From: an uncultured Eubacteriales bacterium
GTDB lineage: Bacteria; Bacillota; Clostridia; Lachnospirales; Lachnospiraceae
Length of the DNA: 6,917 nucleotides
Reading direction: 5' to 3'
NCBI GenBank assembly: GCA_900544525.1
Contig: UQVN01000184.1
Coordinates: 1-6,917, forward strand
Shown here: positions 1 to 5,336 of the stretch, piece after piece
Layout of the letters: every line of letters starts with the position of its first letter
Numbering within the stretch: position 1 is the stretch's first letter
Notes under the pieces: model-generated
Databases searched by the model: none
What the model was told of the DNA's origin: nothing
Seen by the model: only the letters and a program-made list of their open reading frames with translations
Position numbers and translations under genes: made by a program

Positions 1-13
1 ACTATCAGATATC

Positions 14-391
14 TCATTTTTTTATCTTATCTTGTTCTAACTTTAGTTGTTCTTCTCCCCATTTATATAGTTCATTTAAAGTAGGAAGTAATGCCTTTCC
101 ACGTTCCGTTAGAGAATATTCTACCTTTGGAGGAATGGTTTCATATTGTTTTCTCAAAATAAGCTGATTCTCTTCTAGTTCTTTTAGAGATTTCGTAAGC
201 ATCATATTTGTAATTCCATTTATTTTCCGTTTCAATTCATTATAACGAGTGGATTCATTTTGAAATAAATACCACATAATTGGTAATTTCCATTTTTGTC
301 CCACAATATCAAGTGCGTAAATAATAGGACATTTTGTTTCATAAACATTACCCTCTGGTAATTCAGGATTATAACTAATTTCTATTGTCAT
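14..391 (-). CDS. HxlR/DUF24-family winged-helix transcriptional regulator
   Basis: The 125-residue protein has the usual length for a single-domain HxlR regulator. A 'CPIIYALDIVGQKWK' segment (residues 21-35) is the family's N-terminal signature. Residues about 48-75 form the helix-turn-helix ('RYNELKRKINGI' then the recognition helix around 'MLTKSLKELEENQL'), and 'PPKVEYSLTERG' (87-98) is the wing. A 'WG' pair near residue 111 starts the C-terminal dimer helix. Cys21, the only cysteine, sits where redox-sensing family members such as YodB, CatR and HypR carry their N-terminal thiol. The ATG is chosen because AGGAG lies 9 nt upstream (401-405). The gene is divergent from a nitroreductase with 142 nt between the start codons, the usual arrangement for a regulator and its target. 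The inducing signal cannot be read from sequence; thiol-reactive or quinone-like compounds are an inference from the family. Confidence 0.93.
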   Translation of the reverse strand: MTIEISYNPELPEGNVYETKCPIIYALDIVGQKWKLPIMWYLFQNESTRYNELKRKINGITNMMLTKSLKELEENQLILRKQYETIPPKVEYSLTERGKALLPTLNELYKWGEEQLKLEQDKIKK

Positions 392-427
392 ACTTATATT
401 CTCCTTTGTTCTTATGATATTTGCTTT

Positions 428-464
428 TAAGGCAGAAATTTCATACTAAGGCAGAATTATCTGC
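428..464. promoter_or_regulatory. Candidate HxlR operator: tandem direct repeats
   Basis: The 10-mer TAAGGCAGAA occurs twice, at 428-437 and 447-456, in direct orientation with a 19-nt period. The second copy runs into GCAGA-ATTA-TCTGC (451-464), a short inverted repeat. ATAC follows each copy (443-446 and 465-468). The block lies between the divergent starts and ends just upstream of the -35 box of the nitroreductase promoter, a position more typical of activation than of blocking. B. subtilis HxlR activates hxlAB through direct repeats in its promoter (established), so the geometry is suggestive. Binding is not demonstrated. Confidence 0.45.
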
Positions 465-468
465 ATAC

Positions 469-497
469 TTGTTGTTTTCAGCTTCTATAGGTATAGT
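469..497 (+). promoter_or_regulatory. Promoter of the nitroreductase gene
   Basis: TTGTTG (469-474) is followed after 17 nt by TATAGT (492-497), a reasonable sigma-A promoter that would start transcription near 504. The leader would be about 30 nt, ending in TTGGAGGT before the ATG at 534. The non-consensus -35 box adjoining the candidate operator fits a promoter that needs help from the divergent HxlR protein. Confidence 0.5.
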
Positions 498-533
498 AAT
501 TATATCACACACAAAAAAGATTTGGAGGTCAAT

Positions 534-1106
534 ATGAGTTTTTTAGATTTAGCAAAAGCAAGATACTCAGTTAGAAAATTTAGTGATAAAAAAGTCGAAA
601 CAGATAAATTAAATTTAATTTTAGAAGCTGCTCAAGTAGCACCGACTGCAGTAAATTATCAACCACAAAGAATTCTAGTTATGAATAATGAAGAATCTTT
701 AGCACAATTAAAACTATGTACACCTTATCATTTTAATGCACCATTAGTATTCCTAATCTGTTATGATTCTAATGCTAGTTGGATCAATTCTCATACAAAA
801 GAAGATAGTGGTAGAATGGACGCTACGATTGTAACAACACATATGATGTTTGAAGCAACTGAATTAGGACTAGGAAGTACTTTTGTAGCAGATTTTAACG
901 AGAGCACACTTCGTAAAATGTTCCAATTACCAGAATATCTTGTTCCTGTGGCTCTTTTACCAGTAGGATATCCAAGTGAATCATCTGTTCCCCATAAGCT
1001 TCATGGTATGAGAAAAGACATCAATGAAACCGTATTTTATAATACATTTGAAGGAATTACAGAAGGGAAACTAGATTTAGAACAACACAATTTACTAAAA
1101 AAATAA
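534..1106 (+). CDS. Nitroreductase-family FMN oxidoreductase
   Basis: This 190-residue protein has the nitroreductase fold signatures. An N-terminal 'RYSVRKF' (10-16) supplies phosphate-contacting arginines. 'APTAVNYQPQ' (36-45) is the FMN/substrate loop. 'GLGSTFVADF' (112-121) and 'LLPVGYP' (141-147) are the C-terminal FMN-contacting segments. Members are homodimeric cytoplasmic flavoproteins that use NAD(P)H to reduce nitro compounds, quinones or flavins; the substrate cannot be named here. I start at ATG 534 because GGAGG (524-528) precedes it by 5 nt. A TTG at 522 is in frame but overlaps the ribosome site. The divergent HxlR gene makes this the likely regulated target, as with the HypR-HypO and YodB-controlled nitroreductases of B. 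subtilis (established parallels; orthology not shown). Confidence 0.92.
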   Translation: MSFLDLAKARYSVRKFSDKKVETDKLNLILEAAQVAPTAVNYQPQRILVMNNEESLAQLKLCTPYHFNAPLVFLICYDSNASWINSHTKEDSGRMDATIVTTHMMFEATELGLGSTFVADFNESTLRKMFQLPEYLVPVALLPVGYPSESSVPHKLHGMRKDINETVFYNTFEGITEGKLDLEQHNLLKK

Positions 1107-1110
1107 GGTT

Positions 1111-1183
1111 TTGAAGCATGTAGTGCTTTTTTATGTTATAGGATGGCTCGCCTTGGGAGGAATTTCCTATAACATAAAAAAGC
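1111..1183. repeat. 19-bp perfect inverted repeat with overlapping alternative hairpins
   Basis: Arms 1125-1143 and 1165-1183 are perfectly complementary over 19 bp around a 21-nt loop (1144-1164), which is richer in G and C than the arms. A further GCTTCAA (1182-1188) also matches TTGAAGC at 1111-1117, so the left side has a 7-nt plus 17-nt match interrupted by 9 nt. A small plus-strand hairpin AAGCA/TGCTT (1114-1128) ending in Ts lies inside the same block and could help terminate the nitroreductase mRNA. The right arm is shared with the terminator hairpin at 1178-1209, so the structures exclude each other. It could be a small palindromic repeat element or a convergent terminator composite. 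Confidence 0.6.
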
Positions 1184-1209
1184 TTCAAGATAAATATCTT
1201 GAAGCTTTT
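1176..1209 (-). terminator. Intrinsic terminator of tRNA-Leu(AAG), probably bidirectional
   Basis: A 14-bp perfect stem (1178-1191 with 1196-1209) closes a 4-nt interval. Read on the minus strand it starts 6 nt after the tRNA 3' end and runs into six Ts (complement of 1176-1181). On the plus strand the stem is followed by TTCTTC (in part), so it may also stop transcription from the nitroreductase gene. Confidence 0.85.
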
Positions 1210-1214
1210 CTTCA

Positions 1215-1297
1215 TGCGGGAAAAGGGACTTGAACCCTCACTCGCTACGCGAACATGATCCTTAGTCATGCCTGTCTGCCAATTCCAGCATTCCCGC
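1215..1297 (-). tRNA. tRNA-Leu, anticodon AAG (CUU codons)
   Basis: The minus strand folds as a class II tRNA. The acceptor stem is GCGGGAA/TTCCCGC with discriminator A. The D loop contains GAATTGGCAGAC. The anticodon stem is CATGA/TCATG with loop CTAAGGA, giving anticodon AAG after U33. The long variable arm is TCGC/GCGA, and the T arm is GAGGG/CCCTT with loop TTCAAGT. No CCA is encoded (the next bases are TGA), so the end must be added by the CCA enzyme. A34 would have to be converted to inosine to read codons beyond CUU. The gene stands alone between its own promoter and terminator, away from the tRNA cluster at 6302-6916. Confidence 0.95.
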
Positions 1298-1327
1298 AAA
1301 CAATATGTTGTTTTGTCAACATGAAGA

Positions 1328-1356
1328 ATTATAACATAAACTTTTCTATTATGCAA
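1328..1356 (-). promoter_or_regulatory. Promoter of tRNA-Leu(AAG), extended -10
   Basis: On the minus strand TTGCAT (1351-1356) is separated by 17 nt from TATAAT (1328-1333). A TGT just before the -10 box gives an extended -10 element. Transcription would begin near 1321, about 24 nt before the mature tRNA 5' end. That leader can form an ATGTTG/CAACAT hairpin (1305-1310 with 1317-1322), a possible RNase P or processing feature. Confidence 0.75.
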
Positions 1357-1376
1357 CAACTTTTTTATATTTTTAT

Positions 1377-1417
1377 AAAACGATGACAAACCACTCACAA
1401 GCAGCCTGTCATCGTTT
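1377..1417 (-). terminator. Intrinsic terminator of the aminopeptidase gene
   Basis: An 11-bp stem (1378-1388 with 1407-1417, AAACGATGACA/TGTCATCGTTT on the minus strand) begins 10 nt after the aminopeptidase stop codon. It is followed by TTTTATAAAAATAT. The T tract is interrupted, so strength is uncertain, but position and orientation fit. It separates the peptidase mRNA from the tRNA promoter just downstream. Confidence 0.7.
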
Positions 1418-1427
1418 GTATTTTTTC

Positions 1428-3233
1428 TTAAGCTCTTTTTACTTCTCTTGTTGCATTTGCAAGCCAAGCTTTTTCCTCTTCTGTTAAGTATGGAGAAATT
1501 TTTTCATATACATTTGCATGATATTCATTTAATAAACAAATATCTCTATCTGTCATAACAGATAAATCTAATCCATCGATATCTAATGGTACAAATGTTA
1601 AATATTCAAATTCCATGAATTGACCATATTCATTTTTCTCCGCTTTTTTGCATACAACAAGGTTTTCTGTACGAGAACCATGACTTCCTGCAATATAAAT
1701 TCCTGGTTCATCAGACATAATCATACCTTCTTCTAAAATACAACTATCCTGACGTTCTGGAACGATTCTAAAACGGATTCCATTTGGTCTTTCATGTACA
1801 TTTGCTAAAAATCCTACTCCATGTCCTGTTCCATGATTATAGTCAAGTCCACGACTCCAGAATGGTTCTCTTGCCACATAATCTAAGGAAACTCCACGAC
1901 AACCATGTAAAAACTTCACAGCACCAAGACGTAACATACTAATAACCGTTAATGTAAAATGCTCTCTTTCTTCCTTTGTAAGCTCACCAACTGCGATTGT
2001 TCTTGTGATATCTGTCGTTCCTTCATAGTATTGTCCGCCTGAATCCACAAGATAAAGACCTCTTGCCTCTACAGGAATATCGGTTTCTTCTGTAGCAGAA
2101 TAATGACACATAGCTGCATGTTCTCCGTAAGCAGAGATTGTATGGAAGCTAAGTCCTAAATTTCCTTCCTGTTCTGCACGTAAATTATCTAAATAGTTGG
2201 AAACGCTCATTTCTGTCATTGGAATTTTTCCAACATTTTCTTTTAACCAACGAATAAATTTGACCATAGCTACACCATCTTTTAAGTGTGCCTTTTTCAT
2301 ATTTTCCACTTCCACTGGATTTTTTGTCGCTTTTTTAATTACCGTTGGATTGATTTGATTTAAGATCTCATTGGAGCCATCAATTAAGCTATAAATTGCA
2401 TAATTGGTACAACCTTTTTCTAACAAGATTGTCTCATTCTTTAACTGTGGTACCATATCATAAATCTCTTGATAGCCTTTTATTGTTACTCCTTGTGCTT
2501 CTAAGTAAGTTCTCACTTCATCGTTTAATACTTCTGAATGAATATATAAATAGAAGTGATCCATTGTAATCATTGCATAAGAAAGTACCATTGGATTACA
2601 CTCAATATCATTTCCACGAATATTAAGTAACCATGCAATATCATCTAACGTCGTTAAAATATGAGCTGTCGCACCCTGACACTTCATATCTTCTCTTAAT
2701 TCATTTATTTTATCTTTTGCAGATTTTCCTGCGAATTTCTCATCTAAGATCCACACTGGTTCTTTTGAAATTTCTGGACGGTCTGTCCAAATAATATCAA
2801 TTAAATCTTCTTGACAAGTGATGGCAACTTCTTTTGAAGAAAGAGCTTCTTCTAACTCTTCTCCCATAGCAGTATTCATCACACGTCCATCAAACCCTAA
2901 CACCCCTGATTGTGGCATTTTTTCTTTTAAGTATTCTTTGATCGTTGGAACGCCTTCTTGTCCCATCTTTTGAAGAATAATAGAAGTGCCTTTTATTTGC
3001 TCTTCTGCTTGAACGAAATATCGTCCATCCACCCAAAGAGCCGCTTCATTCATTGTTACTACGGCTGTTCCCGCAGAACCTGTAAATCCTGTTAAAAAAA
3101 TACGGCTCTCAAAATAAGTACCTACATATTCAGATTCGTGAAAATCTGCTGTTGGAACAATATACGCATCAATATGGCGTTCTTTCATTAATTCACGAAG
3201 TTTGCCAATTCTTTCATCTGCAATACGATTCAT
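1428..3233 (-). CDS. Xaa-Pro aminopeptidase (M24B, three-domain aminopeptidase P)
   Basis: The 601-residue protein matches the long, three-domain aminopeptidase P architecture (eukaryotic XPNPEP1-like) rather than the shorter E. coli PepP. Two creatinase-like N-terminal domains (about 6-300) precede a pita-bread catalytic domain (about 310-530). A short C-terminal domain follows, ending in 'PYLTEEEKAWL' (581-591). All five dinuclear-metal ligands are present: Asp397 ('VDSGG'), Asp408 ('TTDITRT'), His471 ('GTGHGVGF'), Glu509 ('SDEPG') and Glu523 ('RTEN'). His480 ('NVHERP') matches the substrate-side histidine. The enzyme removes an N-terminal residue from peptides whose second residue is proline. 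With no signal peptide it should act in the cytoplasm on peptide breakdown. The ATG is preceded by AAGGAAG. It follows the HxlR gene by 72 nt on the same strand but has its own promoter. Confidence 0.96.
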   Translation of the reverse strand: MNRIADERIGKLRELMKERHIDAYIVPTADFHESEYVGTYFESRIFLTGFTGSAGTAVVTMNEAALWVDGRYFVQAEEQIKGTSIILQKMGQEGVPTIKEYLKEKMPQSGVLGFDGRVMNTAMGEELEEALSSKEVAITCQEDLIDIIWTDRPEISKEPVWILDEKFAGKSAKDKINELREDMKCQGATAHILTTLDDIAWLLNIRGNDIECNPMVLSYAMITMDHFYLYIHSEVLNDEVRTYLEAQGVTIKGYQEIYDMVPQLKNETILLEKGCTNYAIYSLIDGSNEILNQINPTVIKKATKNPVEVENMKKAHLKDGVAMVKFIRWLKENVGKIPMTEMSVSNYLDNLRAEQEGNLGLSFHTISAYGEHAAMCHYSATEETDIPVEARGLYLVDSGGQYYEGTTDITRTIAVGELTKEEREHFTLTVISMLRLGAVKFLHGCRGVSLDYVAREPFWSRGLDYNHGTGHGVGFLANVHERPNGIRFRIVPERQDSCILEEGMIMSDEPGIYIAGSHGSRTENLVVCKKAEKNEYGQFMEFEYLTFVPLDIDGLDLSVMTDRDICLLNEYHANVYEKISPYLTEEEKAWLANATREVKRA

Positions 3234-3280
3234 TGTTTCTTCCTTCTTTCTATTAAAATTGGCCTTATGCCCTACTTCTT

Positions 3281-3309
3281 ATTGTATGAGAATCTGTAAG
3301 AAAAATCAA
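3281..3309 (-). promoter_or_regulatory. Promoter of the aminopeptidase gene
   Basis: Minus-strand TTGATT (3304-3309) and TACAAT (3281-3286) are 17 nt apart, predicting a start near 3274 and a leader of about 40 nt. The -35 box overlaps the stop codon of the upstream HxlR gene (3306-3308). No terminator is visible between the two genes, so some read-through from the regulator gene is possible. Confidence 0.65.
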
Positions 3310-3677
3310 TGTGATTCTTCTTTTCCCACTTGGTTTTCCTCTTTTTTCGGGATATGCTCCTTTCCCCATCGACAAATCTCCTGTAAAATAGGCATAAAAG
3401 ATTTTCCAAGCTCTGATAGGGAATATTCTACCTTTGGTGGTACTTGCGGATATTCGGTTCGAATAATAACTCCATCCCTTTCTAACTCTTTTAGCTGATT
3501 GGATAACATTTTATGAGTCACATTTCCTAATGCTCTTTTTATCTCACCATACCTCATCACTTCTACTTTCCAAAGCCAAAAAAGAATATGCATCTTCCAC
3601 TTTCCATGAATCAATGATAATGCATAAGAAAATGGCTCGATATTGATCTCGGCACACGCCGTTTTTTTCTCTTCCAT
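3306..3677 (-). CDS. HxlR/DUF24-family winged-helix transcriptional regulator (second copy)
   Basis: The 123-residue protein has the same architecture as the regulator at 14-391: 'ALSLIHGKWKMHILFWL' (19-35), helix-turn-helix 'RYGEIKRALGNVTHKML' (42-58) and 'QLKELERDGV' (61-70), wing 'PPKVEYSLSELG' (80-91), then 'RWG' (103-105). The two regulators share a 'PPKVEYSL' wing but differ elsewhere, so they are paralogous rather than a recent duplication. The position that carries the family's N-terminal cysteine (13 residues before the conserved Trp) is Glu14 here. The only cysteines are Cys8 and Cys102. The ATG at 3677 follows AGGAG by 7-8 nt. It is divergent from the flavoprotein gene at 3785, its likely target. 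A lysine/glutamate-rich tail of about 15 residues ends the protein. Confidence 0.93.
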   Translation of the reverse strand: MEEKKTACAEINIEPFSYALSLIHGKWKMHILFWLWKVEVMRYGEIKRALGNVTHKMLSNQLKELERDGVIIRTEYPQVPPKVEYSLSELGKSFMPILQEICRWGKEHIPKKEENQVGKEESH

Positions 3678-3698
3678 TCTTTACTCTCCTTTTTGATA

Positions 3699-3750
3699 GT
3701 ACCTTACAAATATGTGAGTTCTATCCAAATATTTATATTTATTTTATAAT
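3699..3750. promoter_or_regulatory. Divergent control region of the second HxlR module
   Basis: TATAAT at 3745-3750 is a good plus-strand -10 box for the flavoprotein gene, 34 nt before its ATG, with no convincing -35 box at 17 nt. Upstream lies an imperfect palindrome, ACCTTACA-AATA-TGTGAGTT (3701-3720; 6 of 8 arm positions match), which resembles the TTAC-type dyads bound by YodB/HypR relatives (inference). On the minus strand TTGCTA (3764-3769), 17 nt, TAAAAT (3741-3746) could serve the regulator gene, so the two promoters would overlap face to face. Assignment of the minus promoter is tentative. Confidence 0.45.
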
Positions 3751-3784
3751 AGAAAAAAAGAAATAGCAATTAGGAGGAATTACA

Positions 3785-4420
3785 ATGAAAGTATTAATGG
3801 TAAATGGTAGCTCCAACAAAAAAGGCTGTACTTATACAGCATTATCAGAAATCGGAAAAACTTTAAATGAAAATGGAGTTGATTACGAAATTTTTGATCT
3901 GGGTGGTCAACCAGTAAGAGATTGTATTGGATGTAACCAATGTAAAGGAAATGGTTGCATCTTCCCTGATAATCGTGTCAATGAATTTCTTGATTTAGCA
4001 AAACAGGCCGATGGATTTATTTTTGGCTCTCCAGTTTATTTTGCTCATCCAAGCGGTCGCTTATTATCCTTTTTAGATCGCGCCTTTTATTCCTGTTCAC
4101 AAAATCATATCTATGTTCCTTTTGTAGGAAAACCAGCCGCTGCTATCGTTTCTGCAAGACGTGGAGGTACTACAGCTTCTGTTGATGTATTAAATAAATA
4201 TTTTACAATTGCTTCTATGCCAATTGTATCTTCTACTTATTGGAATATGGTACATGGACAAACTCCTGAAGATGTCTTACAGGATTTAGAGGGATTACAG
4301 ATTATGCGAAATATTGGAAGGAATATGGCTCATATGTTAAAATGTTTTGAACTTAGTAAACAGCAAGGAATTCCTGCTCCTCAATTAGAAAATACTTATC
4401 AGACAAATTTTATTCATTAA
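3785..4420 (+). CDS. Flavodoxin-fold NAD(P)H oxidoreductase / iron-sulfur flavoprotein-like
   Basis: The 211-residue protein begins with the flavodoxin-fold FMN phosphate loop 'NGSSNKKGCTYTAL' (7-20). It continues with 'GFIFGSPVYFAHPSGRLLSFLDR' in two blocks (77-99; FMN isoalloxazine loop 'GSPVYF'), and 'VGKPAAAIVSARRGGTT' (114-130) is another family motif. Between them Cys47, Cys50, Cys53 and Cys58 form CX2CX2CX4C, close to the compact motif that binds a 4Fe-4S cluster in Methanosarcina-type iron-sulfur flavoproteins. Such proteins move electrons to quinones, flavins, oxygen or peroxide; the physiological partner is unknown. The start is fixed by AGGAGG (3772-3777), 7 nt before the ATG. It faces the HxlR gene and is probably controlled by it. 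No signal peptide is seen, so it is cytoplasmic. Confidence 0.9.
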   Translation: MKVLMVNGSSNKKGCTYTALSEIGKTLNENGVDYEIFDLGGQPVRDCIGCNQCKGNGCIFPDNRVNEFLDLAKQADGFIFGSPVYFAHPSGRLLSFLDRAFYSCSQNHIYVPFVGKPAAAIVSARRGGTTASVDVLNKYFTIASMPIVSSTYWNMVHGQTPEDVLQDLEGLQIMRNIGRNMAHMLKCFELSKQQGIPAPQLENTYQTNFIH

Positions 4421-4527
4421 TAATATAAACTTGAAGCATTTTTATAGAAACCATAAGAAAAACGCTTTGTAAACTTCTCATATTCACGAATAATACCAGA
4501 CTTTTCACGTTTGCAGACAGTGGTCAT
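4417..4527 (-). other. Short open frame, possible gene remnant (doubtful)
   Basis: The minus strand has 36 open codons from an ATG at 4527 (extendable by six codons without a new start) to TAA at 4417-4419. The peptide begins MTTVCKREKSGIIREYEKF and ends in NASSLYY. I recognise no family. GGAG lies 13-14 nt upstream of the ATG, too far for a good ribosome site, and there is no clear promoter. It may be the tail of a decayed gene or chance. Its 3' end just overlaps the last codons of the flavoprotein gene on the other strand. The rest of 4421-4676 holds only the hairpins listed separately. Confidence 0.15.
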
Positions 4528-4580
4528 ATGTGAGTATAAATGCTCCTACATGGCTCATTGTCTTTGTGTAAACTAAAAAT

Positions 4581-4609
4581 AGGTGGAAGTCATTTTTAAA
4601 CTTCCACCT
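4581..4609 (-). terminator. Intrinsic terminator of the GNAT acetyltransferase gene
   Basis: A perfect 10-bp stem AGGTGGAAGT/ACTTCCACCT (4581-4590 with 4600-4609) encloses a 9-nt loop. On the minus strand it is followed by ATTTTTAGTTT, a usable T tract. It lies about 67 nt beyond the acetyltransferase stop codon. The plus side is TAATTTG, so termination there would be weaker. Confidence 0.75.
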
Positions 4610-4632
4610 TAATTTGTCTAGAAGGTATAAGT

Positions 4633-4655
4633 CAAGCAAAAATGCTTGTTCTTTT
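4633..4655 (+). terminator. Candidate plus-strand terminator after the flavoprotein gene
   Basis: CAAGCA (4633-4638) and TGCTTG (4643-4648) form a 6-bp stem with an AAAA loop, followed by TTCTTTT (4649-4655). Only the plus orientation has a T tract. It would end read-through from the flavoprotein gene before the convergent acetyltransferase gene, although it lies over 200 nt past the stop codon. Confidence 0.5.
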
Positions 4656-4676
4656 AAAACCCTCTGTTCTTTTTAT

Positions 4677-5273
4677 TTATAAAATTTCATATTTTTTTGC
4701 AATCAATTCCCTTATCTCATCGAATTTTTTCACTGCTAATGGATTATCTTTATGTTCTGAAATATGTTTTTCCATCCACACCATATTGTACCAACGGCCA
4801 AACTTATACCCACACTGATAAAACTCTCCCACAAAACGATATCCCAAATGTTCATGAAATTGTATACTATTTTGTGTGAGATATTCATCTTCCACTTCTG
4901 GATAAGCAACACAAGCATTTAAATTTAAAATATTCTGTTGGAAAAGAACCTTTTCTAATGCTTCATATAGTTCTCGTCCTATTCCCATTTTCTTCTTGCC
5001 TTGTTTCACATATACGGTAGTTTCTACTGCCCAATCATAGGCAGGTCGCTCATGAAAAGCACTAGCATAGGCATAGCCTACGATTTCCCCATCCCTCTCT
5101 GCAACAAGATAAGGATATTTTTCTAACACATGCTCCATTCTCTTCTCAAATTCTTCTACAGTAGGCACTGTATATTCAAAGGTAATGGCTGTTTTTTCAA
5201 CGTATGGAGCATAAATTTCAACCAAACTTTTTGCATCTTGCTTTGTAGCAACTCTGATTTTATTCTTTTCCAT
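4677..5273 (-). CDS. GNAT N-acetyltransferase, phosphinothricin acetyltransferase/MnaT type
   Basis: The 198-residue protein carries the family signatures in order. They are 'IRVATKQDAKSLVEIYAPYV' in the N-terminal region (6-25), 'YPYLVAERDGEIVGYAYAS' (53-71), 'AYDWAVETTVYV' (78-89) with Glu84 at the general-base position of PAT/BAR enzymes, and the acetyl-CoA loop 'KKMGIGREL' (94-102). Then come 'NSIQFHEHLGY' (135-145), with His140 at the catalytic histidine position, and 'GRWYNMVWMEK' (159-169). These enzymes transfer acetyl groups from acetyl-CoA to the amino group of phosphinothricin, methionine sulfoximine or related small molecules; annotation as herbicide resistance would overreach. 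A 25-residue charged tail makes it longer than the roughly 170-180 residues usual for PAT. The start at 5273 follows GAGGAT. It is monocistronic, with its own promoter and terminator. Confidence 0.92.
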   Translation of the reverse strand: MEKNKIRVATKQDAKSLVEIYAPYVEKTAITFEYTVPTVEEFEKRMEHVLEKYPYLVAERDGEIVGYAYASAFHERPAYDWAVETTVYVKQGKKKMGIGRELYEALEKVLFQQNILNLNACVAYPEVEDEYLTQNSIQFHEHLGYRFVGEFYQCGYKFGRWYNMVWMEKHISEHKDNPLAVKKFDEIRELIAKKYEIL

Positions 5274-5307
5274 TTTGTATCCTCACAAATTCCTGTTTTT
5301 TATATAA

Positions 5308-5336
5308 ATGATACCATGGAAACTAGAAAACAACAA
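5308..5336 (-). promoter_or_regulatory. Promoter of the GNAT acetyltransferase gene
   Basis: Minus-strand TTGTTG (5331-5336), 17 nt, TATCAT (5308-5313) predicts a start near 5301, leaving a leader of about 28 nt with GAGGAT before the ATG. Confidence 0.55.

Noticed and set aside
522..533. Upstream TTG start for the nitroreductase
   Set aside because: The TTG and next codon form the GGAGG ribosome site of the ATG at 534.
1057..1467. 136-codon minus-strand frame across the tRNA-Leu and terminator
   Set aside because: It runs through the tRNA, two terminators and the end of the aminopeptidase gene, and has no family signature or ribosome site.
3202..3498. 98-codon plus-strand frame over the aminopeptidase start and HxlR gene
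   Set aside because: It lies antisense to two well-supported genes, with low-complexity Phe/Ser/Cys composition.
4677..5273. Calling the acetyltransferase a herbicide or antibiotic resistance gene
   Set aside because: Family motifs support small-molecule N-acetylation, but many members act on methionine derivatives or unknown amines; substrate cannot be assigned from sequence.
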